Shown: in pieces, positions 11,159-22,817 of the stretch | How positions within the stretch are numbered: position 1 is the first letter of the stretch | Layout of the letters: each line of letters starts with the position of its first letter | Made by a program: the position numbers and the translations under genes | NCBI GenBank assembly: GCA_024516035.1 | Contig: CM044962.1 | Location: 4,650,131-4,714,130 of the forward strand | Length of the DNA stretch: 64,000 nt | Direction of reading: 5' to 3' | From: Bactericera cockerelli | Lineage: Eukaryota > Arthropoda > Insecta > Hemiptera > Triozidae | The notes under the pieces: generated by a model | Told to the model about the DNA's origin: nothing | Database searches by the model: none | What the model saw: only the letters and a program-made list of their open reading frames with translations

Positions 11159-11245
11159 CTGAAACAGATTTATCAAATTTATTATTAGTAATTTATTATC
11201 ATTAGGTGAATATTCAATAGCAAGGTTTGGTTGATTTGATGAGCC
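11159..11245 (-). repeat. 87-bp tandem duplication of the HSPBP1 3' splice acceptor
   Basis: The sequence spanning the intron end (ATTTGATAAATCTGTTTCAG) and the first bases of exon 2 (GGCTCATCAAATCAACC on to TATTCACC) occurs twice, 87 bp apart. Since 87 is divisible by three and the interval has no stop, either acceptor (exon start 11158 or 11245) keeps the frame; the upstream one would add 29 residues. The downstream acceptor gives the protein that fits the family better. Confidence 0.85.
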
Positions 11246-11298
11246 CTGAAACAGATTTATCAAATTTATTATAATGGTCATGCTGGTTTAGTTGTTTG

Positions 11299-11301
<3 letters not shown>

Positions 11302-11344
<43 letters not shown>
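11302..11344. repeat. Poly(T) run of about 43 bases
   Basis: A homopolymer within the HSPBP1 intron, read as poly(A) on the sense strand of that gene. No retrocopy or TSD could be tied to it. Confidence 0.8.
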
Positions 11345-11349
<5 letters not shown>

Positions 11350-11540
11350 CGAAAGATTTTCCTTTATTCAACAAATACTTTTCATCTTCATACAAAATTT
11401 AATTATAAAGAAATAACTTTAATTGACTTAAGATTAAAATATGGCAAGTTAAAGTGACCCATTATGCAAAGCATGTGTTGGGCCACTTTTTATTTATTTA
11501 TAATGTTAATAAACTGTCCTTTTAGTTGAAAAAAAAAAAA

Positions 11541-11721
11541 AAAAATAATAATAATAATAATAAAAATAATAATAATAATAAGAAAATTAAAAAATAAAAT
11601 AATTTGAAAATTATACCTATATGTTAGTTATTTATTTTGTATGTTTTATGTTCTGTTTCAAGTGTTTTGATTAGTTTGTCTGTTTTAATTATTATGCATT
11701 CAAATAATTCAGGGGGGGATG
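11541..11721 (-). repeat. 3' untranslated tail of a LINE, ending in (ATT)n
   Basis: Runs from the RT stop codon to an imperfect ATT/TTA microsatellite next to an A-run on the plus strand. Such microsatellite ends are usual for several LINE clades. Confidence 0.65.
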
Positions 11722-12570
11722 TCATTTTAAAATATTCAAAATTTTACTTCTATTATTTTCAATAGAGAGCCAATCTTTCAGTTTGTATTTTAAAATTGTA
11801 AAATTTGGATTATCTTTAAAATCTTCAGGTATCTCATTCAAAACTTTGCTACCTACGTATGAAAAATGTCTTTTTGTTAGTGATTTGTGCTTGAGTGTTT
11901 GGATCATTTGTCCAGTCTGTCTTGTAGTGTATGTGTTAGGGTTTATAGTCCAGGTATGTTTTTTCTTTATAGCAAATATACTTGTTTTGTAAATGTAAAT
12001 GTCATCTAGTGTCGGAACGTTAAATAGTTTGTATAGTTGGTCAGTATGAAAAAGTCTGTCTTTTTTTAGTATAGTCCTGAGAAGTATATTTTGAGTCCTT
12101 CGTAGTTGAGTCTTTATATTTTCATACGCTCCTCCCCAAGCTGTGATACAATATTGTAAGAGTGACTGAACTAACGCGAAATATATTTCGCGAAGTAGTG
12201 TATCATTACAGACTTGGTTTAGATTGTAGAAAATATAAGTCAAGTGTCGTAGTTTGTTTTTGAGTGAAGTAATATGTGCTGTCCATTTTAAGTTTTCGTC
12301 AAGTATAACACCTAAGTAACGTATGTCTGTCAGTTTTTGTAATGTAATTGTTTTATTTTCAATGTCAGTTAGTTGTATTGTTGATGTTAGTGGCTGTCCT
12401 CTCTGATCTGATGAAAAAGTCATATAATGAGATTTAGAAAGATTGATTTGAAGGGACATTTGTATATACCAGTTTTGAATGTTTGTCAGGTCAGTAGATG
12501 CAAGTCGGTGAGTCTCTTCCCAGTTATTTGATGAGTAGCATAGTACTGTGTCATCTGCATAGCAAAATAT
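11722..12570 (-). pseudogene. LINE reverse transcriptase, C-terminal fragment
   Basis: 282 codons in one frame, starting at a 5' truncation just ahead of the RT catalytic motif (FCYADDTVLC). After this come the NW-x-x-Q-MSLQINLSKSHYM region and LGVILDENLKWTAHI, which is typical of Jockey/CR1/L2-like LINEs, then a C-terminal region without an RNase H or zinc knuckle. Endonuclease and most of the RT are missing, so the copy is dead on arrival although the remaining frame has no stops. It lies inside the HSPBP1 intron in the same orientation as the gene. The exact clade is uncertain. Confidence 0.85.
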
Positions 12571-12662
12571 TTAGGGAACATAAGAATGCATTTGTAAATG
12601 ATAGAAAAAATATATATAATATGTAATTATTATTATTATACTCAATACCAAACATTATTTAG

Positions 12663-12870
12663 ACGTCACCATAGCAGAGTGGAGTACCTAGTCCTGTGGC
12701 TTGCATATACAGTGACCTGGGTTAGATTCCCACACTATTGTCTTCTGCTAAGACTTGGATGTATAGGGTTTACTCATACCTTGTGAGGAAAAATGAGTAG
12801 TTTGTATCAATAGGGACCAGTAGTGGCAGTGTGAGAAATAATATACAGTGTGGTCTAAACCACCCAGTAA
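12663..12870 (+). repeat. SINE-E copy, diverged
   Basis: CACCATAGCAGAGTGG head, GTGACCTGGGTTAGATTCCC box B, then CTTGTGAGGAAAAATGAGTA and the GACCAGTAGTGGCAG body. Confidence 0.75.
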
Positions 12871-13011
12871 TTTTTATAGTACTCTAGTACCTACTCAGTT
12901 AGTACTTAAGTATCATTAGCCTTAGTATATATCAGTTTCTATTAAATACATTTCTAAAAAGAAATAGGATGATTTAAAAACTAACCACTGATTGGTATCA
13001 ATGAATAGTTA

Positions 13012-13108
13012 CTCATTTTTCTCACTAAATAATGATGGGCCCAAGACATCCACATACACAGCACAAGTACTTATAATCTGCTGGGATCAAATCCAGGTCA
13101 CCATGGGC
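13012..13108 (-). repeat. SINE-E remnant
   Basis: On the minus strand GTGACCTGGATTTGATCCCA, followed by a decayed body ending at GTGAGAAAAATGAGTAA. Confidence 0.6.
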
Positions 13109-13501
13109 CATAGTCTTAAAAAGAAGCAATAGTTTCAAAGAAATTCCTTCGGATAGTATTCATAAAGTTTTGAGAGAAATTGCTTTTCTGGAACTAAATG
13201 GTACACGAATACTCATAAAGATGAACTTTTCCTTTTATTAATTGCTCCTCTCACTTAAACATGGAGTAATTGTTCGTGATAAAGTAAATATTTGCAATCA
13301 AAAGGAAATAGTTATGAATACAAAAATGAGCAATTGCTTTTTCTTCTACCTTTTGCTTTGGCTCACAAGCATTCACTGCTTTTTCATATGCTTCTAATGA
13401 CTTGCATTGTGCCTAAAGTATTCCACTGATAAGGTGCATGTTAACTTTTGCTTTTCATGTTATTCCAACACTCAGGAATTATAAAACCTAGGGAAACTTA
13501 C

Positions 13502-13540
13502 CTCTGAGCTCTCTTCTGAATTGTTTTGGGACATCGACAT
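13502..13540 (-). CDS. HSPBP1: HSPBP1 exon 1 (start codon exon)
   Basis: A 39-nt coding exon of 13 codons, beginning ATG at 13540 and reading MSMSQNNSEESSE, then directly a consensus donor GTAAGT (13501-13496). Joining its phase 0 end to the acceptor at 11158 gives a continuous 350-residue protein. A second in-frame ATG two codons later could also serve. It is too short for ORF finders; it was found by looking upstream on the minus strand for a donor in matching phase. Confidence 0.75.
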
Positions 13541-15263
13541 TACTGATGTTGCAAGACTCTGTTGATAATTTCTTTGCAGATAAAGGTGACTTTTAATCGA
13601 ATTAGATGCAGTACAAGATAGGAAATAAGCGAATTATCTATTAACAGATAATTAAGATTTTGAATTTTGAAAGATAAGAATTTATCAATTTAATTTAAAA
13701 TTCTGGATTGTGGATTTATTGGAGAAGCGTGTTGGATTTGTTTATTTTGTTTGGAATGAAACAGCTGATTTCTCAAGGAGAGTCATTTTAACCCTTTCCT
13801 GTCCAAGTGGCAATATATCTAGGGTGGTATGCTGGGTATGCAGAGTATTGCAGAGTCCTCACTTTAGGGATGCCTGGGCCATTTGTCCTTCAGCTGATTT
13901 TGTTATGCAGAGACGTTTTGTTATGCAGAGACGTTTGTTTGAAGCGTCTGTGCGCATTCAGATGTTTCTTTAATAAATAATTGTCAAGGTCGAAGTATAC
14001 GGGACCACCCTACATTTGAACCCTATAGGGATAACAAAAACGTCTTTGCATACCAGTCCTAGTTTTGTGCAATTAGCAATATGAGTTGACAAAGTTATGG
14101 GACGTAGATAATACTAAAAAAAAATTGGTCTTGCCATGCAGTTGACTGAGCTGAATATGTGAGAGTTGATTTTCGGTACATAAGTACAGTATTTTGCGAA
14201 TTAGAATATTATTTTCCAGCAGAAAATAGGGAGCTTCATAACTCAGACCGCGCTGATTCACGCTCAAAATTCATTAGGTAGCGTGAGAATAGTGGGCTTT
14301 CGGAATCTCTTATTAATTTTTTAGTGCGCCTTTACAAAGACCGCTACAGAGCGTTCAAGTTTAGCGAGGCCAGAATCCCACTGACTGCAATTTTACGTTA
14401 CTGTGGACTTCGCGCTGATGTAAACGGGGCTTGATTAAAAGTTTTTATTCATGCCGCTAGAGCGCGCTACTTTTATCATTATAAAACAATGACCTTGGAT
14501 AACCCCATATCAGCTGATATTGTATTTCTCTAATCTCTCAAATTTATAAATTTGTTTTTTTCCCTAGCCCAGCATTTTGTCTATAATACCATTTTATCTT
14601 TTATTTAATTTTCATATCTGTGAAGAAATAAAAGCATTTAGCGAAAAACCAAATATCAGTTTAACAAGTTCCGTTTGATTTGAGAAGCCTGGTATCGGTA
14701 AGTTGTGAAATTTCTTATCTTGTTATCGAACCCTTGCAACATAATGCATGCTATACAATCTTTGACATGTAATTTTGCTATCATAAAAATCAATGTTTTG
14801 ACACTTTTTAGGAACAAGCAAACTGTCGTCTGTCTGTTCCTCTGATACCATTATATTTTTTAAAATTTAAACCCTATGATTTTCACATGATGTTCTCTTA
14901 TCTAAAAAAAACATTGTATGCTGTAATAGGGGACTCACATTTCATGTAATGCTGTAACCCCAATGCCATTCACATGACCTTATTTACTATGATATAAATG
15001 TTATGATTGTAGATCAATAGAACTGATTCATGCTTCAGTAGATATTGATTAACATTATGTTCCCAGAATTTCTTAAACGCATTGAACTCAGATACATCAA
15101 CTTTGTTTCCCATCTTCTTTGACCCGCTTGAACTTAATATTTACATTTTATGCATTAGGTACACAACTACACAGTAGTAGTATCTATGTATTATGATTGG
15201 GCACCAAGTTCTTCAAGTTTTTTTAACTGAAGACAGCTATTTTAGCCTATATCTTGGTATCAT
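13541..15263. other. HSPBP1 upstream region; no other gene supported
   Basis: Contains the presumed HSPBP1 promoter (no clear TATA box), an 18-bp direct repeat (TGTTATGCAGAGACGTTT twice, about 13899-13934) and AT-rich sequence. A possible plus-strand donor (ATCGGTAAGT near 14697) is too weak to call an exon. Confidence 0.5.
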
Positions 15264-15430
15264 TTGCCCTCTCATTTGCAGGGAACTTACAAACCTGCTA
15301 CCCACATTGACCTCACCCAGCCTGGGTTGGGTTGGAAAGCCAGCATCACAATATCTTCACCTCGCTGGACGTTGCTTAACTTTGGTGATCCTACAAGAAC
15401 CGATGCATTCAACACGCCATTGATGCTGGC
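15264..15430 (-). repeat. SINE-H copy (5S-derived), 3'-truncated
   Basis: On the minus strand it begins near the 5S-like head (GTTGAATGCATCGGTTCTTG, then ATCACCAAAGTTAAGCAACG) and runs through the central domain, stopping before the 3' tail. Confidence 0.9.
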
Positions 15431-16535
15431 CATTAGGTACACAGAAATATTATTAGGTTAAAGTTATCATATTGTTGTTATGATAACTGTTGTAAAGTTA
15501 TTGTTGTTAGGTATTACCCCTCAGTCAACACAAGTTAAAACTTTCATTGAGGAGTAATATATGTTAATTTGTTGCATTAAGTTATTGTACAAAATAAAGT
15601 ATAAATCATTGAAAAAAGCAAAGGTGTTTCCACAATTCTTCAATCTTGCCTTGCTAAATATTTTCCATGTTTGCATAAAAAATCCACTAGTTCAGATATT
15701 TATTTGAGACATTAACCACATAAGGTATTGACAAAGTGTGATGAATTTAAATTCATCCTCTTTTATCTCAATAAATTTTAAACTAATGTCATAAAAATAA
15801 GTATTGATATTATTTACAGAGTCAGATAGATGAAAAGATGTTACATAGATGCTGGGTTTTAAGAAATGTATGTTAATTAGCAAATAGGTTAATTTATGTT
15901 ACCACTAGAATAACCTAGAGAGCCTGTCCATTTCTGTCATTGAAATAATCTTCCTGTCCCCATGTTGTAGTAATATTGACCTTGGCATTCAGCTAGAGGA
16001 AATAGATATCGAACAAAGAAGCCTACTACAGTCTTGATTGACCTACTATTTATCTACTCTTTGTGTTTGAAATTCAAAACTGAGTGTTCAGTATCTTGTT
16101 TCTTTGTACAAAGTTGGTGTCTGAGTTTTTAGAAATAATTCAGCAGTATTTTATTGAGTAATTTTTAATAAAATATTGATTAATATATTATTTAAAATTC
16201 TAAATATTTCTGAACAAAGATTTATTTGGATATTTTATCCAAGAGTCTTGAAGAAAAGTGTCAAAACATTGTACCCTAAATATTCACCCAATAATTGGTT
16301 GGAGGTATGTACACAATTATTTATTGAAGTGACATTTTTTATGTGATATTTCTTGATTTTATGGTGATGAAATATTTTCAAAAATCAGAGTGTACTTATT
16401 GTTAGAAGTAAATTTCTCAAGTGGAACTCTTTTGATTATTTTTTTAATGTGACAAGCTTAGCAGGTGAAACACTCTTGTTTTATAGATATTAGAGAAAAA
16501 TCACTATGCAAGATGATTCAAAGGCACTGATATGA
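15431..16535. other. Nothing recognised
   Basis: AT-rich with short ORFs only. No repeat family of the window is recognisable. Confidence 0.5.
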
Positions 16536-16816
16536 GTGCATTAATAGCTTAGTCTAAGATACTCACTTGCCCTATGGAAAGTCCCGGGTACAAACCTCAA
16601 AGCCAAAGAAACAATTGTACTCAAAATTGGTTACAGTTGTTTGCTAGGGATACCTTCCAGTCTGCTCATGCTGACCCAGCTAAATCAGAAGTATTGTGTC
16701 ACTTCTTACCCTTCAGAGGGGAGGCATACTATGGGATAGCCAGGCTACAACAAAGACCACAAGCATATACAGTAGCTCATGGTTTCAAAATAAAAGAAGA
16801 CTGTGAATCACTCATT
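16536..16816 (+). repeat. SINE-A copy, old
   Basis: Follows the SINE-A consensus throughout (GCTTAGTCTAAGATACTCAC head, GGTTACAGTTGTTTG, GTGTCACTTCTTACCC, GACCACAAGC, GACTGTGAATCACTCA) with many substitutions, so it is the oldest of the four long copies. Confidence 0.85.
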
Positions 16817-17104
16817 TTTTTAAATTCATTCAATCAGATAAGCAACATATTTATTTGAACACCATACATATAAAATCATGTACATATCCATTATAAGAAG
16901 CTCCCTTAGAAATCACAAAAAATAGTATCACCCTGTATTTTAACTATAAATTTTGTCCAAGACCATAGCTAGCTAGAACAATATTAAATGGTTTGAAATA
17001 TCAGTGATCCTGGTGGAACACCAAATTCAAATCTTGCTGGACGTTGCTTAACTTAAGGAATTCTACAAAAACCAGTGAATTTATCAAGCTTCGGCATTCT
17101 TTAA

Positions 17105-17140
<36 letters not shown>

Positions 17141-17941
17141 AAAAACGAACATTTGAAAGTTTTCCACTTATTAATTATTTTATTATTATTTTCTTAGATT
17201 TACCTTTTAAGTCTAATTATTTTTATTAATGGTCTGCATTTCGTAACTTTGGACAATTTCATTGCTGTAAGGAGCAGAGGTACACTGCCATAGAGAGGGT
17301 ACCCAAAGTAACATAATATACTTCGGGGAAACTGCTTCTGCCAGGTGACCTGAAAAAAAGGAGCATATTAAATTTTGCAGGGACACTGGCTACCTGGCAA
17401 GGTTTTTCTTGCCCCATATATCTTCAAAATCTAACTAAACTCTAGTAAAAATGGTTCTGGGGGCCTTGTGAATGATTTTTTAGCCGTAGAACAATTTGAT
17501 ACAAAGTCAAAGAGACTGCAGTGGCTACCATTTTCTTTGTGTGACTACTACTAAAATTGTAATACATTTTTGTGATAACTATTGTTTATTTACTCTTATT
17601 GTACCTGTCTTTTTCTCTCTTTGTACCTATTGTCTCGTTGTACCTTCATATTTGTGTATTTAACAAACAAAAAAAGGTAATATTGATGCTAGAATATGAC
17701 ATAGAAAGGTCCAAAGTTACTAAGAGCAGACTACTTTTAACACTTGCACATCATACAGGTAAGTTCCAAATTTTATGAACTAATCCAAAAAACAAAATAA
17801 TGAATTCAAGAAGTTTTTTGTCCAATTGTGATAGAACCTACTACTTATTGGCAATTGATGATGCCAAAAATTTCAAAATCAAATAAAATAGATACGGAAA
17901 AGTTCACTTTCCATTCTGTATTCAGTTGGAACCAATCTTTA
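16817..17941. other. No gene seen; SINE-H scrap and poly(T)
   Basis: A minus-strand scrap of the SINE-H head lies at about 17033-17080 (CTGGACGTTGCTTAACTT). A T-run of about 30 bases lies at 17109-17139. The rest is unassigned. Confidence 0.45.
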
Positions 17942-18818
17942 TACAGGGTGGGGCAAAAGTCTGGAAACCCCTGAATAACTTTCGAATGGCTTCTTCGGTA
18001 AAAATAAAATTTTGTATGGTAAACCGGCGTAGTAAGACCTTCTTTTAGAGCGGGGTCGATTTTTGTTACCGGCCCCCATGTCGGGGCCAGGGGGGCCAAC
18101 TTCATTTTTTTAAATACGAACCCCCATCTTGCGATACATTTTTGAAAAGGTCTTTAAATTAGAAATACATTGGTGCAAATTTTATTTTTTTAATATTAAC
18201 TGTTTGCAAATGGCGTCCAACTTTGTGTATGCAGTAAAGTCTGGAAACCCCAGAATATCTTTCGAAAGGGCTTTCTCAGTAAATTTAAAATTGTGTACGG
18301 TAATCCTTGGTAATTAGACCTTATATTAGAATGGGACCGATTTTTTTTTACCGGCCCCCATGTCGGGGCCAGGGAGGCCAACTTCATTATTTTAAATACG
18401 AAAGCCCACCTTGCGATACATTTTTGGAAAGGTCTAATTACCCCAACTTACCCTGCACAATTTTAAATTTACTGAGAAAGCCCTTTCAAAAGATATTCAG
18501 GGGTTTCCAGACTTTACTGCATACACAAAGTTGGACGCCATTTGCAAACAGTTAATATTAAAAAAATAAAATTTGCACCAATGTATTTCTAATTTAAAGA
18601 CATTTCAAAAATGTATCGCAAGATGGGGGTTCGTATTTAAAAAAATGAAGTTGGCCCCCCTGGCCCCGACATGGGGGCCGGTAACAGAAATCGACCCCAC
18701 TCTAAAAGAAGGTCTTACTACCCTGGTTTACCATATAAAATTTTATTTTTACCGAAGAAGCCATTCGAAAGTTATTCAGGGGTTTCCAGACTTTTGCCCC
18801 ACTCTGTATAGTGGACAA
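17942..18818. mobile_element. LIR-2: foldback element with four related modules
   Basis: Begins TACAGGGTGGGGCAAAAGTC and ends with the near-complement (GACTTTTGCCCCACTCTGTA). The two arms meet near 18380-18400. Each arm holds two diverged copies of one unit with GTCTGGAAACCCC, CTTTCGAA and ACCGGCCCCCATGTCGGGGCC: forward near 17961 and 18239, and inverted near 18503 and 18782. ORFs in it are by-products of the arms. It is non-autonomous, with class unknown. Confidence 0.9.
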
Positions 18819-19925
18819 AAGGTGTTTTGGAAGGTTCAAAAAAATAAAATCTTGAAAAGTGCAATGTTAAATGAATTATTTATTACTTCCGTAAAATTTC
18901 TAATATTAGAAATTGGAATTATTTTTATGTCAATTGATCAAGTGAACCTTTTGTGCTGAACCAACAAACCCAATGGATAAAAATTTTCTGAGCTCAAACT
19001 CTTCCTTGTTTTCTTAATATTTAAATACAGGGTGATTTATATGTCACAGAATTGAAAAAAAGTTCCTTTCTTTTTAGTTTTTAAGGTTTTTTTTTTTTAC
19101 TGAAAACTTATACGTAAAAAAAGACATTTTTTTCTCTTTAAAAAGCCCCAACTTTGTGTTTTGTTGTCCTGTTTTGTATACTAACACCTTTTTTCATCAG
19201 AACTTCTGTTTCACTAGAACTTTCATCGTACCAATAATTTCTTATCCCAGTTCCATCGATTTGACGGATTTTTTGTTATTGTTGCAAACTTCATTTTTGA
19301 ATCGGCTGATGGCATGAAAAAAAAAAAAAAAAAAAAAAAAAAAAACATTTTCATAGTATTACCTCCACCATAGTTATCTCTTCATCTTCTCATTAAAAAA
19401 AACTTTTATTTTTGAAGAAAGTGTTTTTTATGTCATATATTTTTTCAAAATTAATTGCTACCTAATTTTTATTGGGTACCTACCTTAAAGTTATAAAAAC
19501 ATTTTCTAATTTTATTGTAGGACTGAAGAGTACTTTTAATCCAGCCATTGTTATGGCAGTCCTATAATGGGATCTAACTCTGAAAACTCTGAGGAAAAAT
19601 CTATGAATTGGGCAGGGTTCGAACCCACAAATCTCGAGCTATCTCAATTACCAGTCTCGCACTCTAACTTCATCACCACCGATTGTTGTATTTTAAGCAC
19701 TATACAACCGGTCTTATTTTTTCCTTCCTTTTCATACAGAATGGAAAGAAATGTTTTTTTTGTTCGATTTTTAGGAGCTAGTTTTTTTTCTCAATTTTAT
19801 CTTTTTGTTTTTGAGTATTTACTAAATTGGAAACAATAATTTGTATGAATCTTCTTGTTAAGCTCTTGATTTTTTTTGAGAAAATTGAGTTGGAAGGTGA
19901 GAGGAAAAGAGGGAGCTATTGCTGT
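18819..19925. other. No gene seen; decayed SINE-B-like copy
   Basis: A lone TACAGGGTGATTTATATG module starts at 19026. A poly(A) run is at about 19319-19345. At about 19575-19680 a minus-strand tRNA-like head (GGGTTCGAACCC, TGAGGAAAAATC) resembles SINE-B. Confidence 0.5.
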
Positions 19926-20063
19926 CTATTCCCGGCTCCTCTCAGGCTGGGTGAGATTCATTTGAGTAGCTGCCTTGTGAGTTTTCAGCGAACCGAGGGT
20001 AACACCCCCGTCGTCATAATATATGACCATGCCGTTGAAAGCGACTTAAACCTTAAAAAAAAA
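19926..20063 (+). repeat. SINE-H 3' half
   Basis: Starts in the central domain (CTCAGGCTGGGTGAGATT), continues ACACCCCCGTCG and GTTGAAAGCGACTTAAACC, and ends in A. The 5S-like head is missing. Confidence 0.8.
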
Positions 20064-20600
20064 CTTCTACCAATATTTTTTTTTGTCTGAGTCTAAAATT
20101 GTTTCGAGTCTTCACTCGAGAGAGTCTCAGGAGACTTATCTTCCCCCCCCCCCCCACTCTTCATACTGTGCAGTAAAATCCTTGACCTCAATTTTCTGTA
20201 TCCGGCCGAATCGGTCTGGCTTTCGACAGTAAAAATTCCCCGGCCATAAGTTGTTGGGCTTGGGCAGAAAATAAAACGAGAGCAATAATTTTCTCGCTCT
20301 ATGGAAAAGAGCTTTAACGTCGGAGAATATATTTCCATGTCGTATTTTGAAGAATACTGACGCTTGAGAATCTTAAAACCTCTCGTATTATGAATATCGT
20401 ATAGCTTTTCGTATCAAACACATTTCAATACAGTATATATTATTATGTATGTGTATTTTCATGTATCTTGAATTTAATAGACCCTTTCTTGGGTAGAACA
20501 TAAAATCGTATGTCGTAACTTATTCACTATTAATCGTGTCGTAACCGTCATCCTGGTATATATACCTACATGTATATAGGTATATATACCTATATGTTGT
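20064..20600. other. Nothing recognised
   Basis: Contains a C-run near 20143-20155 and a TATATACC/GGTATATA palindromic patch near 20555-20592, but no gene or known repeat. Confidence 0.45.
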
Positions 20601-20819
20601 AATAATAATAATAACACTCTTTAGTGGAAGGCAACCACCAGGCGAGGTTAATGCTCAAAGCATTTTCTAACACCTAACCCTCAGAGTCATATAATTATGT
20701 GGTCACAAACTCAAATTAATGAGGAAAAATTCATGCACTGGGTGGGCTTCGAACCAACGGATCCCTACGCTACTTGGATTACCAGACTAGCGCGTTAACC
20801 GCTTGACTACCAGTGCACG
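20601..20819 (-). repeat. SINE-B copy, full length
   Basis: On the minus strand: TGCACTGGTAGTCAAGCGG head with box A, GGTTCGAAGCCC box B, GAATTTTTCCTCATTAATTT, GTGGTTGCCTTCCACTAAAG and a (TTA)n tail. The A-box spacing and the extra arm suggest a class II-like tRNA ancestor, not identified further. Confidence 0.9.
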
Positions 20820-20924
20820 TATGCCTATGATTTGACACTTCGCTCATCGAAACCCGACCCAAGTCCATGTTGTGACATTCACGTACACACACCTACACAC
20901 ATCGCTTTATTTAGGTTGCTCGAC

Positions 20925-21102
20925 TTGGACTAATAAGTCCCATTATTCCAGCAGTAATACAGTAAGCCCAAGACATATTATTATGTGGTAAAAATCCCAA
21001 ATGGGAGGATAATATGTCATGTCCCGGCTGGGTTTCGAACCCGTGATCTCTGGTATATCTGGATTTACAGAGTGCCGCCTTTACCACTGAGCTACCGGGA
21101 CA
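20925..21102 (-). repeat. SINE-C copy
   Basis: Minus-strand head TGTCCCGGTAGCTCAGTGGT and box B GGGTTCGAAACCC with CGGGACATGACA, then CCACATAATAATATGTCTTG and GCTGGAATAATGGGAC. Confidence 0.9.
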
Positions 21103-21652
21103 CATGAATTACCTTTAACCCTCAAATCCCAGTTTATGTAATTGCAACAATACTAGTTGCGTTTGAACATAATTAAAAAAAAAAAAAAAAAAAAAGACAA
21201 GTTGTTGAGTTGACGATGAAATTATTGACTTGACGGGTCATCATTACTTCGTTTCACTTTCACTCTAGCCGCGTGTCTATGGCCCTATGAATGAATTTCT
21301 GCCAATAAACGCGTGGTGATGGTATTTTTAGAATTTTTATTTCGCACACCAGGTCGTTCAATTTTCAAAAAAAAATTCTCTCTTCAATTTTTTTTGACTC
21401 CCTTTGAAATTTCACGTCTTGCATATCTATCTTGCATATCTCAATCGCTCGTGCAAGGGGTCACATTATGAGGTCAATGGAATGCTTTGATGTCGTTGTA
21501 CAATTAAATCTTCTTCTTCATCTTTCACTTTGCCTTTTCCCAAACCTACCTGGGGTTGGCAATATTCAACCTTTGTGGTTGATGTTGCTTGTTTGTGGCA
21601 CATTTTTACTGCTGTGGCCTGCGTGGTACAGTTTTCCTAGGGCTAACGGTTC

Positions 21653-21881
21653 TATTTGATTTAACGTCCTGATTCAGACGGTTGTTTTACCATCCATTCG
21701 CTGGGAATCGTACCAGCTACCCACATTAATCTCACCCAGCCTGGGAAAGGCAGGAAGTGCCAGCCTCACATGTTTGGAGGGAACGGAAATTTTTCTGTGA
21801 GAAGTCTGTTCCCACCGGGAGTCGAACTCACGATCTCTGGACTACAGGAAGTAGTCACAACCGTTACGCCACGGAGGCTGG
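21653..21881 (-). repeat. SINE-G copy with tRNA-like head
   Basis: Minus-strand head GCCTCCGTGGCGTAACGG, box B GAGTTCGACTCCC, then TCACAGAAAAATTTCC and the central domain shared with SINE-H (AGGCTGGGTGAGATTAATG, CGAATGGATGG), ending at CAGGACGTTAAATC. Confidence 0.9.
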
Positions 21882-22511
21882 CGTATATTCTCTTATATCG
21901 AGTTATATTCTTATTTATACTCGTATATTCTTATAAATATCTTATTTCTCTTGAAAAAAGGTAGGTCATTTTCTCTTTAGAGAGGTGAGTTTTACCTGGA
22001 AAACATTTTCTCATATCCAGTTCTCTGCTTGGTTTGACTGCTTGTCATATTATGATTTTGGCTATATGCATTTCACTCATAGTTTCGACTGCATATGCAT
22101 TTTCTTCATGGAGCGCTGCTATGGGTGCATTGCTGTCGACGGCAATGCAGTTTTCATTTTCATTCGGGTTCTTCAGTTTTCCTTTAGTTTCTGTTTCTTC
22201 TTTCACTTAACGTCACATTATTTATGCATTTCTACTGTGTATTTATGCATTTGTACCTCTTTTTTTTAATTTTCCATTTATTTATTACAATTATAATAGA
22301 TGTTAGAGATTTTATAATGATTTAATGGTACCCTTTCTCAAAGTTAAAAAAAAAACTGTTGAGAAAGGGGAGTTCAGAATTTAAATTGTGGATAAATGAA
22401 GAATAGGAAAAAATAAATAAATAAAAAATATTATCAAGTTCCATTTTTTTTTTACATACCTACTGTGTATTTATGTATTTCTACTGTGTATATGTTGGTA
22501 TTATGTTTTTG

Positions 22512-22817
22512 GAGCGCGCGATTAGCTCAGTGGTTAAGGACTCGCTTGCCATGGGGAAGGTCCCGGGTTTGATGCCCCGTCCCGACAAAAAAAAATTGTA
22601 TTCTTAATTTGGTTACAGTTGTTTGTAAGGGATACCTTCCGGTGCGCTCGTGTTTACCCAGCACCTAAATGGGAACTATTGTGTCACTTCTCGCCCATCA
22701 GAGGGGAGGCATACTACGGGATGGGCACAAGCTACAACACAGACCACAAGCGTCTGCATTTAGTTCCTGTTTCATGGCTACGATATAAAAAAGGCTGTGA
22801 AGCACTCATTTTTTTTA
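22512..22817 (+). repeat. SINE-A copy
   Basis: Head GAGCGCGCGATTAGCTCAG and CTTGCCATG with box B, similar to tRNA-Gly(GCC) in the anticodon arm; body and end (GCTGTGAAGCACTCA plus T-run) match the other copies. Confidence 0.9.

Noticed and set aside
11159..11281. N-terminal extension of HSPBP1 starting at 11281
   Set aside because: It reads through intron sequence and a duplicated splice acceptor; the 39-nt exon at 13502 gives a proper start.
13784..13830. piggyBac-like end (TTAACCCTTTCC) near 13788
   Set aside because: No matching inverted end with TTAA could be found within the next few kilobases.
18129..18959. Similar proteins predicted on both strands around 18.0-18.9 kb
   Set aside because: They are translations of the LIR-2 arms in both directions, with no family resemblance.
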